Shown here piece by piece: positions 16,729 through 25,106 of a stretch of 64,000 nucleotides of DNA. Numbering within the stretch: position 1 is the first letter of the stretch; the number at the start of each line of letters is the position of its first letter. The notes beneath the pieces were generated by a model that worked only from the letters and a program-made list of their open reading frames with translations, was not told the DNA's origin and searched no databases. The stretch spans positions 6,194,001-6,258,000 of the forward strand of contig NZ_LR594675.1 in NCBI RefSeq assembly GCF_901827205.1, given 5' to 3'. The stretch comes from Variovorax sp. PBS-H4 (GTDB lineage: Bacteria > Pseudomonadota > Gammaproteobacteria > Burkholderiales > Burkholderiaceae_C). Both the position numbers and the translations under genes were made by a program.

Positions 16729-17145
16729 ATGGACGGCCGCTACTCGTACAGCATTACCCGATACGTGCATGACATTGAAACTGGGGAGTTCATCAACGTT
16801 GGGGTTGTTGTGGCTTTGTGCGAAGAGCCTTGTGTGGCGGCGAAGTTCACGATGGACCACCGGCGCGTCAAAGGGGCTTTTCCGGGACTGGACGTTGAAG
16901 TCTTTCTGATGCGGATGCTGCGCTTGCAGGCGTGCTTCGATGCCGTTGATGCCGCACGGTGCTCCGAGGTGCGCGCCCGCGAAGGTCTGCCTATCGAGGC
17001 GCTGATTCGTTCGGTGCTGCCGGTGGAAGACAGCGCGCTCCACTGGTCTCCTGCCGTTTCAGGCGTCTGCGGGTCTCTGCCTGTGTTGCTCGAGGCAGTC
17101 TATCGACGCTTTATTGCTCGACATGAATTGATGCGCAGGCGTTGA
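16729..17145 (+). CDS. DUF3037 family protein
   Basis: Protein of 138 residues. The N-terminus YSYSITRYVHDIETGEFINVGVVV is the core motif of DUF3037 (a Y-S-hydrophobic-RYVPD-x3-GEFVNVGV pattern), then a region with KFTMDHRRVKGAFPGLD. Members are cytoplasmic proteins of unknown function, often next to HipA-like or defence genes. It is the last gene before the defence island and may belong to it, though codon use still looks like the chromosome to the left. Confidence 0.75.
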   Translation: MDGRYSYSITRYVHDIETGEFINVGVVVALCEEPCVAAKFTMDHRRVKGAFPGLDVEVFLMRMLRLQACFDAVDAARCSEVRAREGLPIEALIRSVLPVEDSALHWSPAVSGVCGSLPVLLEAVYRRFIARHELMRRR

Positions 17146-17170
17146 GCGCCTCGGTATGTTGGCAGGCACG

Positions 17171-17232
17171 GGTAGTGCAAGCACCGGCTTAGAAGGATCG
17201 GTGGAGCAAGCGATCTCAGGACTTGCACTACC
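17171..17232. repeat. Inverted repeat between convergent genes at the island edge
   Basis: GGTAGTGCAAG at 17171-17181 is repeated as its exact complement CTTGCACTACC at 17222-17232, 40 bases apart. The pair lies between the 3' ends of the DUF3037 and HEPN genes. It could be a bidirectional terminator stem, a mobile-element remnant or an integration scar. No T-run follows either arm closely. Confidence 0.5.
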
Positions 17233-17374
17233 GGTTTGCAGCGACAGCGGACATACGGCCGCTCACCATCAAACGCCCGGTCGCCTGCGCTATCCGGACA
17301 CTCATACTCCAGTTGCAGAGCGAAGCGAATGTCGCACTCGCCGGTGCAGCGATGAGATGCGAGAACTTGCAGCG

Positions 17375-17938
17375 CTATGCAACCCGCCGGCCCTGCTGCC
17401 GCGGCACAGCGGTAGCCTCATCGGTCGCGTCGACCAAGCACTTCAAGAACTTGATCGCCTTCTCCAGATCCTCTTTCTTGATGAGATGGGGCTGCGGAAC
17501 TCCGCTGCTCAGTACCTTCGAGCGATGGACCGCGTCCCCCCGCTTCTTGATCAACACGTCGAGTTCCATCCGCACGCGGTCGCAGTCGTAGTTGTTCCAG
17601 CTCCAACCGTCATAGACATCGATGCCGAGGAAGTCCAGGAACAGCTTGCGGGTCTTTTCCGAGTTGGGGTTGTTGAACTGCTTGAGGGTAAGCTTGAGCT
17701 GCTTGAGCATAAACTGGTGCTCGAAACTCGCGTGGTTCGAGCCCAGCCACAGATCCACCGCCTCCTCCACGCGATCCTCGACATAAGTCTCCCACGCCGT
17801 GCAGGCCATGATGAGACCTGCTCGCTTTAGCACCTCAGCATTGGGCGGCGGCGGTCTGGTATTGATCGCATTGAAGTGTTCAAGGAGCTCGATGGCATCC
17901 ATGATCGAACTTTCGAAGGTCTCTCTAGCGGTGGGCAT
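17375..17938 (-). CDS. HEPN-domain protein (RiboL-PSP-HEPN type)
   Basis: Protein of 187 residues. The early part AGLIMACTAWETYVEDRVEEAV is the conserved helix of the RiboL-PSP-HEPN family. Near residue 140 it has KKRGDAVHRS, an R-x4-H motif, the catalytic signature of HEPN ribonucleases. Such proteins cleave RNA in toxin-antitoxin and abortive-infection systems. It lies 31 bases downstream of a membrane-protein gene on the same strand, and the two are probably one operon at the left end of the defence island. No nucleotidyltransferase antitoxin is adjacent, so if it is a toxin, its control is unexplained. Confidence 0.8.
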   Translation of the reverse strand: MPTARETFESSIMDAIELLEHFNAINTRPPPPNAEVLKRAGLIMACTAWETYVEDRVEEAVDLWLGSNHASFEHQFMLKQLKLTLKQFNNPNSEKTRKLFLDFLGIDVYDGWSWNNYDCDRVRMELDVLIKKRGDAVHRSKVLSSGVPQPHLIKKEDLEKAIKFLKCLVDATDEATAVPRQQGRRVA

Positions 17939-17969
17939 CGGAGCGGTGGCTGGGTAAATCGATGGACGA

Positions 17970-18704
17970 TCAAGGCGCGATCGAATCTGGCAGCACTGGC
18001 GCTCGGCCCGAGATTAACTCGACGGCCTCCCGCGGAATGACCCGAGCACGCTTGAGCTGCGCGTCGAAGATAGCGATATACGAGGGCGAGCCGTCCAGCA
18101 CAAACCCTGAGGCGAATGCCTGGCCGTCCTTCTTCAACTCAACGCACATGTACTTCGATTTCTCGCAGCCCTTGGTGAACTCCACTGCCTCGCGCTCGGC
18201 ATGTGCCCTGCCGCTGGCGGCGCCCACCGCGTCGGGAACGATCATCACCGCCGTCCAGGCGACGAGCATGACCGGAGTGATCACAGCGACCAGCAATGTG
18301 CCCGCCAAGTACCGCGCGAGGCGCCGCACCCAGGCTGCGCGCCCAGCCAGCCACGTCTCCACTGCACCGGAACCGGCATCCCACGGGGACAACAGGATGA
18401 AAAGATAGAGCGCCACTCCGACCGCGGCAGCGGCCCACAACCCGAAGTTGGCAAGTATCCCGACGAAGGCGAGGGCCGACTGATTCACCAGCCCGTAGTA
18501 GCCGTTGATCAACACCAGATCGGTGGACCTAGGGAAGACGCCTGCATCGATGCCCCAGTACTGCAGATACGACCGGTGTGAGGCCACGCCGATGACGTGA
18601 AGGGTGACGGTGCCCACCGCAACGAGCGCGGTCAACAAGCTCAGCACGCCGGGCCAGTTCGGACGAGTGAGACGGGGCTGCGATTCAGGTTCCTCTCGGA
18701 TCAT
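17970..18704 (-). CDS. Membrane protein of the defence island
   Basis: Protein of 244 residues from ATG 18702-18704; the frame continues to 18926 but the extra N-terminus is Cys-rich and not protein-like. There are about four membrane segments: SLLTALVAVGTVTLHVIGVA, a region near LINGYYGLVNQSALAFVGIL, AAAVGVALYLFIL and LAGTLLVAVITPVMLVAWTAV. A C-terminal soluble domain of about 80 residues follows, with two Cys (EKSKYMCVELKKD). I know no family. Partnered with the HEPN gene, it could be a membrane effector or sensor; this is an inference from position. Confidence 0.6.
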   Translation of the reverse strand: MIREEPESQPRLTRPNWPGVLSLLTALVAVGTVTLHVIGVASHRSYLQYWGIDAGVFPRSTDLVLINGYYGLVNQSALAFVGILANFGLWAAAAVGVALYLFILLSPWDAGSGAVETWLAGRAAWVRRLARYLAGTLLVAVITPVMLVAWTAVMIVPDAVGAASGRAHAEREAVEFTKGCEKSKYMCVELKKDGQAFASGFVLDGSPSYIAIFDAQLKRARVIPREAVELISGRAPVLPDSIAP

Positions 18705-18908
18705 CAACGAAATTTTGCCGCGCCGCCTCCCGCGAACGGCGGCGGTTTCGTCTCCTGTGCAACGGATCGTGAACAAATCCGCAGGACAGGTCTGTTTCTC
18801 GCATTGCGTCGTACATTTTGGGGAGGCATCGATTGTGGGAAGCTTGGTGCCTGACCAAAATGGCCCGACCGTTTTGCAAACGGGACCAACAACAATGAGG
18901 AGAAGGAA

Positions 18909-20027
18909 TTGGACTTCATCGACCAAGTCAGATCGCTCGCGTCAAGAGTCGCGGTCGCCAAAGACCTTTTGCAGACGGAAGAGGCCACCAAAAACGCCAT
19001 GGTGATGCCGTTCATCCAGCTGCTCGGCTACAACGTGTTCGACCCCCTCGAGGTGACGCCTGAACTCATCGCTGATGTGGGAACTAAGAAGGGCGAGAAG
19101 GTCGACTACGCCATCCTCAAGGACGGCAAGCCCATCATGCTGTTCGAATGTAAGAAAAGCGGCGGCGACCTTAACATCAACCACGCAGGCCAGCTCTTCA
19201 GATACTTCCACGTGACCGAAGCCCGGTTCGGCGTGCTGACCAACGGCCTCACGTACAAGTTCTTCACCGACCTGGAGAAGCCGAACAAGATGGACGAGAA
19301 GCCGTTCTTCGAGTTCAACATCCTCGACTTCCGCGAGCAGGAGATCGACGAGCTTAAGAAGTTTGCGAAAGCTGCCTTCGACATCGAGACCATCCTGACG
19401 ACGGCTAACCACCTGAAGTACACGCGCGCGATCCAGCACACGCTGAACGAATGGATGACCAACCCGCCCGAGGATTTCGTCCGCCTGGTGTCGGCGGAGT
19501 TCTTGGTCGGTAAACACTTCAAGGCAGCCTTGAAGGACCAGTTCACCGCTGTGACGAAGCGTGCCTTTCAGCAGCTCATCGGCGACAAGATCAATGAGCG
19601 GCTCAAGGGCGCGATGACGCCGGAGACGCCGCTCTCGCCGGTCGCCATCGTTGCAGACGTTGCGGATGCAGAGGCGGGCGCAGCTTCTCAAGAGGCATTC
19701 GCCCCATCAGCCGTCGAGCTCGAGGCCTATCAAATCATTCGCGCGATCCTTCGGCCTGTGGTCAAGCCAGGTCGGATCTTCATCCGCGACGCTGCGAGTT
19801 ATTGCGCCATCCTCTTCGACGACAACAACCGCAGGCCGATCTGCCGGCTACGGTTCAACAACGAGGCCAAGCTAGTTGTCGGGCTATTCAACGAAAGCAA
19901 GGAAGAAGAGCGCATCGCGATCTCGACCGTCGACCAGCTGTTCGATTTCGGGGAGCGTCTGACTGCCTGTGTGAACGGATATTTGAACGTGACCGTAGAC
20001 AAATCCGTTGCGCCGTTGACAACCTAG
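18909..20027 (+). CDS. Orphan type I restriction enzyme R-subunit N-terminal domain protein
   Basis: Protein of 372 residues with a TTG start preceded by AGGAGAAGGA. Residues 25-110 form an HSDR_N nuclease domain: NAMVMPFIQLLGYNVFDPLEV, then KVDYAILKDGKPIMLFECKKSGGDL, where VDYAI gives the catalytic Asp and ECKK the Glu-x-Lys of the PD-(D/E)xK fold. There is no helicase part and no HsdM or HsdS gene beside it, so it is not a conventional type I enzyme. Its C-terminal 130 residues (with EAYQIIRAILRPVVKPGRI) form a further domain seen in stand-alone versions. Probably a nuclease of the defence island. Confidence 0.85.
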   Translation: MDFIDQVRSLASRVAVAKDLLQTEEATKNAMVMPFIQLLGYNVFDPLEVTPELIADVGTKKGEKVDYAILKDGKPIMLFECKKSGGDLNINHAGQLFRYFHVTEARFGVLTNGLTYKFFTDLEKPNKMDEKPFFEFNILDFREQEIDELKKFAKAAFDIETILTTANHLKYTRAIQHTLNEWMTNPPEDFVRLVSAEFLVGKHFKAALKDQFTAVTKRAFQQLIGDKINERLKGAMTPETPLSPVAIVADVADAEAGAASQEAFAPSAVELEAYQIIRAILRPVVKPGRIFIRDAASYCAILFDDNNRRPICRLRFNNEAKLVVGLFNESKEEERIAISTVDQLFDFGERLTACVNGYLNVTVDKSVAPLTT

Positions 20028-20342
20028 GTGCTGAGCGAGCACGTGCGAAGATCCTCTAGGCGCAACGTCGTTATCCGCGCCCCATCTTCCGAGTTCTTCA
20101 CTTGCCAGCGCTGCTTGAACGAAGCCGGCGCTTGCGGCGGACCGATCTCAATCCTCGGCATCGACCGCCTTCCGTCAGTTCGGCAGCGTCTCCTGCCGAT
20201 CAGCGACAGCGAGGCCGACAGCTATCAACACCAGGCAGTCCCGAGGTGACCAGAGGAGCCCTTCAACTGGATCGCCTGCAGGAGCCTCTTCACACTTGAG
20301 TCGCGCAGAATATCGTTACGAACAAGATTACATAGGAGCCGC
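20028..20342. other. Intergenic region before the SIR2 operon
   Basis: About 315 bases with no convincing gene. A 73-codon frame starting right after the endonuclease stop has three Cys but no family resemblance and no ribosome site. The promoter of the SIR2-HerA operon is expected here; the last bases hold TAGGAG, 6 bases before the TTG start at 20343. Confidence 0.5.
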
Positions 20343-21605
20343 TTGAACACTTTCCACAACCCTGACCGCTTCATGTCGGACCTCAGACAGATCCTGTCCC
20401 AAGGGCGGAAGCGCATCGGTCTGCTGGTCGGCGCAGGAGCACCGATGTCGCTTCGTGTGAATGATGCTGGTACGTTGGTGTTCAAAGGCGGGCACTCGTT
20501 GATGCCTGGCGTAGAGGCTTTGACAACCCAAGCAATTGAAACTTTGGTCGGGCAACAAAAAGCCGCTGCCCAGGCGATTCGCGCGGAACTTGGTGCTGCC
20601 GCGAACATCGAGTCGATCCTTACCCGCATTCGACTCTTGCAACAGGCGCTGGGTCCTGCACAAGTGCACGGGCTTGACTCCGAAGGCTACAAGGCGCTCG
20701 GCGCGGAGGTGTGCAAGAAGATTGGAGAAGTGGTTGGCGCTCCTCTGCCCAAGGAGCGAAATCCCTACACGGAGTTGGTCGCGTGGGTGAGCGGAACGCT
20801 TCGGGCGCATGCGGTCGAAATTTTCACAACCAACTACGACCTTCTATTCGAAGAGGCTTTCGAACGATCGCGGGCATCCTACTTCGACGGATTCACGGGG
20901 GGACATCTGCCTTTCTTTGATCCGGTGAGCGTCGCCAGCGATGATCTGCCGCCAAGGTGGTCACGACTCTGGAAATTGCACGGCTCCTTGGGCTGGGCTT
21001 TGGAGGGCGACTCGGTCGTGCGTGGACGGGGACGGGCAGCCTCGCAACTCGTCTACCCCGATCACCTTAAGTACGAGTTGACCCAGAAGCAGCCCTATTC
21101 AGCTTTGTTCGAACGCCTGCGTCAGTTTCTTTTGACGCCTGACAGCATCTTGCTCACGTCTGGGTTCTCGTTTCGCGATGCACATATCTGCGCCGTGCTG
21201 GACGAAGCGCTTGCCATGAATGCGAACGCTTCGGTGATGGCCTTCCAGTACATGCCGCTGGCATCTGAGGAGCCTGCCTGCAAGTTGGCATATGAACGTC
21301 CCAACCTTTCGGTGTACGCGTCCGACGGTGCCGTGATTGGGGGCGTCAAGGGAATGTGGCGTCCCGGCGATCCTCCGAAGAACTGGGAAGACATTCGAGC
21401 CACCTTCTGGGGAGCCAAGTGGCCAGGGGAACAGAATACGTTTCTGCTTGGCGATTTTGCGCTTCTCACTCGCTTCTGCGCCCTTGCCCAGGCGACTGAT
21501 ATGAGTGCCCAAGCCGCACCCGACGCCGCCGTTGCTGCGCTGGGCGGAGGAGCGCCAACGGTCGTTGCAGTCGCCGTAGCGAATGCGGGGGAAACGAAAG
21601 CGTGA
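20343..21605 (+). CDS. SIR2-family NAD-hydrolysing defence protein
   Basis: Protein of 420 residues starting at TTG 20343 with TAGGAG six bases upstream (ATG 20373 is the alternative). SIR2 signatures are in order: KRIGLLVGAGAPMSL near residue 30 (nucleotide loop), EIFTTNYDLLFEEA near 165 (the TNYD signature), and SRLWKLHGSLGW near 215 with the histidine that acts in catalysis. Proteins of this group deplete NAD after phage infection. The stop overlaps the GTG of the HerA gene, so the two are translated together; a SIR2 plus HerA pair is the known SIR2-HerA (Nezha) anti-phage system. Confidence 0.9.
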   Translation: MNTFHNPDRFMSDLRQILSQGRKRIGLLVGAGAPMSLRVNDAGTLVFKGGHSLMPGVEALTTQAIETLVGQQKAAAQAIRAELGAAANIESILTRIRLLQQALGPAQVHGLDSEGYKALGAEVCKKIGEVVGAPLPKERNPYTELVAWVSGTLRAHAVEIFTTNYDLLFEEAFERSRASYFDGFTGGHLPFFDPVSVASDDLPPRWSRLWKLHGSLGWALEGDSVVRGRGRAASQLVYPDHLKYELTQKQPYSALFERLRQFLLTPDSILLTSGFSFRDAHICAVLDEALAMNANASVMAFQYMPLASEEPACKLAYERPNLSVYASDGAVIGGVKGMWRPGDPPKNWEDIRATFWGAKWPGEQNTFLLGDFALLTRFCALAQATDMSAQAAPDAAVAALGGGAPTVVAVAVANAGETKA

Positions 21606-23434
21606 GCGCCAAGGATCCGACGTTCCTCGGTTTGGTGACCTCTGTTTCAGGTCCAACGGTCACCGTGTCGCTCGCTGAATCTCTAGCGTCAGGCATTGCT
21701 CTGATTGAAGGGCATATGTACCGCGTTGCTCAGGTCGGGGGGTTCGTCCGAATTCCTCAGGGATACCAGGATCTCTTCGGCATCGTGAGCGAGGTTGGGG
21801 CATCAGCAGACTCAAAGGCAGGTAGCGGCGGACGTTGGATGAGGGTGGAACTCGCTGGAGAGGCGCTGGGGCAGAGCTTCGAACGCGGACTTAGCCAGCT
21901 GCCGTCGATCAATGACGCGGTGCACATCGTTACCGAGGCAGACCTTAGGCGCATATATGGGAGCGAGGGCCTTGACCAGATCGCTATAGGCACCCTGTCC
22001 AGTTCCGAAAGCATCACCGTCAAGCTGTCGCTGGATGCCCTGGTCACCAGACACTCTGCCATTCTGGGGTCAACCGGCTCGGGAAAATCGACAACCGTCG
22101 CAAGCTTGTTGCGTTCCGTAGTCCGTCCAAATCAGGATGGTGGCGCTCCAGCATCTCGAATCCTTCTCCTGGATCTGCACGGCGAGTACACGCATGCGCT
22201 GGCCGACTTCGCCCGCGTGTACAGCGCCACACCCCAGCCCGGCGAACGCCCGCTGTTCGTGCCTTATTGGGCACTGCAATCGAGAGACCTTCTGAATTTC
22301 GTTGCAGGAGGATTGACCGAGAACCAGGAAATTGCTTTCACAGACAAGATTCAGGACATGAAGGCCGCGGTACTCGCGGCGACCAACTTCCCCGGATTGG
22401 ACCCTCAATCACTCACCGTTGATAGCCCAGTACCGTTCAGCCTCAAGCAATGCTGGCACGACCTCATCGACTTCGAGATGCGGACTCTCAATGGACCTCA
22501 GCGAGACCAGCCGGCGTTGGAACAGGCCGGCGACCCGGCAACTCTGACCCCCCCAAGGTACACCCCGGCGGCGATGGGTGCTGCTGGTCCGTTCCTAAAT
22601 CAGCAGGCGAAGGGGATTCGACGGCAATTGAATCTGATGCGGTCACGGCTGCTGGATCATCGATTCGACTTCATTTTGCATCCTGGTCCGTGGGAACCCC
22701 AGTTGGATGGAACCGTCGAAGCCGACCTAGACAGGCTTCTGGACGACTGGTTGGGGCACGAAAAGCCGGTCACTATTCTTGATTTGTCGGGCGTGCCAAG
22801 TTCGGTGTTGACGACTCTCGTCGGCTCCATTTTACGAATCGTCTACGAGGCGCTGTATTGGAGCCGCGAGAAAACCGAAGGGGGAATCCACCGCCCGCTT
22901 TTGGTCGTGATGGAAGAGGCGCACAGATACCTTACCGGTGCCAAGGAAGACGGACCGGCGGCAGACATAGTGAAAAGGATCGCCAAGGAGGGGCGGAAGT
23001 ATGGGATCGGCGCGATGGTGGTTTCCCAACGCCCCGCCGAGGTCGATGAAACGATTCTGTCGCAGTGCGGCACGATCTTTGCGCTGCGCTTGTCAAATCC
23101 TGAGGACCGTGCCCGCGTGAAGGGCGCGCTTCCCGACAACTTGGGCGGACTGGTGGACTTGCTGCCTGTGCTGAGAACAGGGGAAGCAATCGTGGCGGGA
23201 GAAGCAGCCAGGCTGCCAGTGCGATGCCGTGTAACGCTGCCCCTTCCTGAGCAACGTCCCAAGAGTTCCGACCCCAAGGTGTCCGAAGCCTGGGCCAATA
23301 AGAGAGTCGCAGAGGGATACGACCGAGTCGTGGCCTCTTGGCGAGCGCAAAGAACCTTCGCAGTCACGCGAGACCTTAGCATCGTGCGAGTTCCAGTCCA
23401 AGATGCACCAGAACCCCAGGGAGGTGAAGTATGA
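21602..23434 (+). CDS. HerA-like ATPase/helicase of the SIR2-HerA defence system
   Basis: Protein of 610 residues with a GTG start inside the SIR2 stop (GTGA). The N-terminal 120 residues look like the HAS-barrel that precedes HerA ATPases. The motor has Walker A GSTGSGKSTTVASLL near residue 157, Walker B RPLLVVMEEAHRYL near 440, and the HerA/FtsK-like KEGRKYGIGAMVVSQRPAEVD with the conserved Arg and Gln. HerA proteins form hexamers on DNA and in this system assemble with SIR2 into a large complex with NADase and nuclease or helicase activity. Its ATGA overlap with the next gene shows that the KTSC protein belongs to the same operon. Confidence 0.92.
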   Translation: MSAKDPTFLGLVTSVSGPTVTVSLAESLASGIALIEGHMYRVAQVGGFVRIPQGYQDLFGIVSEVGASADSKAGSGGRWMRVELAGEALGQSFERGLSQLPSINDAVHIVTEADLRRIYGSEGLDQIAIGTLSSSESITVKLSLDALVTRHSAILGSTGSGKSTTVASLLRSVVRPNQDGGAPASRILLLDLHGEYTHALADFARVYSATPQPGERPLFVPYWALQSRDLLNFVAGGLTENQEIAFTDKIQDMKAAVLAATNFPGLDPQSLTVDSPVPFSLKQCWHDLIDFEMRTLNGPQRDQPALEQAGDPATLTPPRYTPAAMGAAGPFLNQQAKGIRRQLNLMRSRLLDHRFDFILHPGPWEPQLDGTVEADLDRLLDDWLGHEKPVTILDLSGVPSSVLTTLVGSILRIVYEALYWSREKTEGGIHRPLLVVMEEAHRYLTGAKEDGPAADIVKRIAKEGRKYGIGAMVVSQRPAEVDETILSQCGTIFALRLSNPEDRARVKGALPDNLGGLVDLLPVLRTGEAIVAGEAARLPVRCRVTLPLPEQRPKSSDPKVSEAWANKRVAEGYDRVVASWRAQRTFAVTRDLSIVRVPVQDAPEPQGGEV

Positions 23435-23643
23435 ACCGAGAACTGATAGCGTCATCCACAATCATTGCAATCGGCTACGACGAACCGTCACAGACATTGG
23501 AGGTGGAGTTCAAGACCGGTGCTGTCTATCAGTACTACAACGTGACGCAGGCGCTCTATGAGCAACTAATGCAGGCGGGCTCAAAGGGGCAATTCTTGGC
23601 TTACCAGATCAAGAACGCCTACCCGTACTCTCGCGTCGGATAA
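23431..23643 (+). CDS. KTSC-domain small protein coupled to HerA
   Basis: Protein of 70 residues consisting of one KTSC domain: SSTIIAIGYDEPSQTLEVEF, then TGAVYQYYNVTQALYEQLMQAGSKGQFLAYQIKNAYPYSRV. The domain is named after the C-terminal part of some lysyl-tRNA synthetases and its role is poorly known. The start codon overlaps the HerA stop (ATGA), and GGGAGG precedes it. As third gene of the SIR2-HerA operon it could be an accessory or trigger component. Confidence 0.88.
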   Translation: MNRELIASSTIIAIGYDEPSQTLEVEFKTGAVYQYYNVTQALYEQLMQAGSKGQFLAYQIKNAYPYSRVG

Positions 23644-23965
23644 GCGCGCTTGGACTGTTTTCGAGGGCTGCGCTTCCGCGCTTCCTGCAAGCTGGGCTCT
23701 TGCGCCAGTCGAGAGACAGTCCTCTTCAGGCCGTCGAATCCGACGCGCACTACGTCAGCTCAGAGCGGTATTGCCGTCGCCCGATACGGTCAGTGCGAAA
23801 GGCTCCAACCAGTCTGAAGCGGAAGTAGCCCAGACGCACCAGCCTCTGCGCCCCACCCGATTCAGAACGTGACGAAGCGCATTCCAGCGACTTCGCGTGT
23901 GACGACTAAAAGTGCCACACCCCGCCATCGGCAAAGACTCACGTCCCCGTCTGACCGTTCGACAC
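23644..23965. other. Non-coding stretch at the right edge of the defence island
   Basis: About 320 bases between the KTSC gene and the convergent LysR gene. I see no credible gene, tRNA or repeat of note. A plus-strand frame at 23869-24222 is proline- and threonine-rich antisense to LysR and was rejected. Confidence 0.5.
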
Positions 23966-24880
23966 TCACACCCCCACAGACCGCGGCAGCAGCGCCGGCA
24001 CCAGCGCCCGATTCAACCGCTCCCGCCACCACTGCAACGCCCTTCCCTCCGCCCCCGTCTTCCACGCCAGCCAAAACGACTCCGCCGCGCGCGGCTCCTC
24101 GGTCGCCAATTCCACCAGCGTCCCGCGCGCCAGCTCACCCCCAATGCACGCCCGCGGCAGATAGCCGTGCCCCAGCCCCTCCATCTGGCAAGCGATCTTC
24201 GCCGCCATGCTCGGCACAGTGATGCGCGGCTGCCCCGCGAGCAGTCCCACGGTGCGGTCGGACAGCGTGCGGGCGCTGTCGCCGACCACGATCGCGTTCC
24301 AGTGGAGCAGGTCGCCGCGTTGCAGCGGCCTGCCCAGGCGAGTGAGCGGGTGCGTGGGCGCCACGCAGAAGGCGAAGTCGATACTGCCCACGGGTGCGGC
24401 CTGGTAGCCGCCGCCGGCAGGACCTTCGCCCGCGGCGATGACGATGTCGGCGCGGCCTTCTCGCAAGGCTTCCCAGGCGCCGGTGAGGGCTTCGCAGCCG
24501 ATGCGCAGCCGGGTGCCGCAGCGCAAACCTTCGAAGGCGCGGATGTCGCTCGTCAGGGCCTGCGTGGGGATGACCGAATCGTGCACCAGGCACAGCTCCG
24601 ACTCGTACCCCGTGGCGATCTGCCGCATGCGCGATTCGAGGTCGCCCGCCGCGGTGAGCAGCCAGCGGCCCTCCTTCAGCATCTCGTCGCCGGCAGAGGT
24701 GAGCGTGACGCGCGGCCCGCTGCGCTCGAACAGCAGCATGCCCAACTGCTCTTCGAGCTTGCCGACCGCATACGAAATGGTGGATGGCACCTTGTTGAGC
24801 CGCAAGGCGGCAGCGGCGAAGGAGCCGTGGCGCGCGATGGCGTCGACGAGTTCGATGGCTTCAAGAGTGAGCTTGAGCAT
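23966..24880 (-). CDS. LysR family regulator of the hydrolase-amidohydrolase operon
   Basis: Protein of 304 residues from ATG 24878-24880; the longer frame upstream is non-coding leader. The helix-turn-helix is in LEAIELVDAIARHGSFAAAALRLNKVPSTISYAVGKLEEQLG, with a serine-containing recognition helix, and the rest is a type 2 periplasmic-binding fold co-inducer domain. It is divergent from the isochorismatase-amidohydrolase-DoxX-MFS operon 226 bases away and almost certainly regulates it. A 16-base palindrome lies between them. Confidence 0.92.
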   Translation of the reverse strand: MLKLTLEAIELVDAIARHGSFAAAALRLNKVPSTISYAVGKLEEQLGMLLFERSGPRVTLTSAGDEMLKEGRWLLTAAGDLESRMRQIATGYESELCLVHDSVIPTQALTSDIRAFEGLRCGTRLRIGCEALTGAWEALREGRADIVIAAGEGPAGGGYQAAPVGSIDFAFCVAPTHPLTRLGRPLQRGDLLHWNAIVVGDSARTLSDRTVGLLAGQPRITVPSMAAKIACQMEGLGHGYLPRACIGGELARGTLVELATEEPRAAESFWLAWKTGAEGRALQWWRERLNRALVPALLPRSVGV

Positions 24881-25013
24881 GCGCGTGTCCTGCAGATGAA
24901 AGGCAATGTTCGAAAAATTCGATGATGGACGCCGAAAGATTTCGTCGGCGACGGGTCGGGAGCTCGCCATGATTGCGCCCATGCCGAGGGGATCGAAGCC
25001 CGAAGCAGATTGT

Positions 25014-25029
25014 GAATTCGATCGAATTC
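25014..25029. promoter_or_regulatory. Perfect palindrome, probable LysR-operon operator
   Basis: GAATTCGATCGAATTC is a perfect 16-base palindrome in the divergent region between the LysR gene and the hydrolase operon, 78 bases before the first operon start. A related half (TTCGAAAAATTCGA) lies near 24909. Position argues for a regulator binding site, although LysR sites are more often T-N11-A. Confidence 0.45.
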
Positions 25030-25106
25030 CAACGGAGGTCGAAGGTCTCAATAATTTGACCTGCTTCTTCCGCCTTCAACGCACGCACTGAACAGAGGAG
25101 CTCCCC

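Noticed and set aside
20028..20249. Small Cys-containing ORF after the HsdR-N gene
   Set aside because: No ribosome site, no resemblance to a family, and composition like non-coding DNA.
23869..24222. Pro/Thr-rich ORF antisense to the LysR gene
   Set aside because: Typical antisense shadow; the LysR gene is complete and well supported.
24909..24922. TTCGAAAAATTCGA as a second LysR operator
   Set aside because: It resembles the palindrome at 25014-25029 only loosely and lies within the LysR leader; noted but not listed as a feature.
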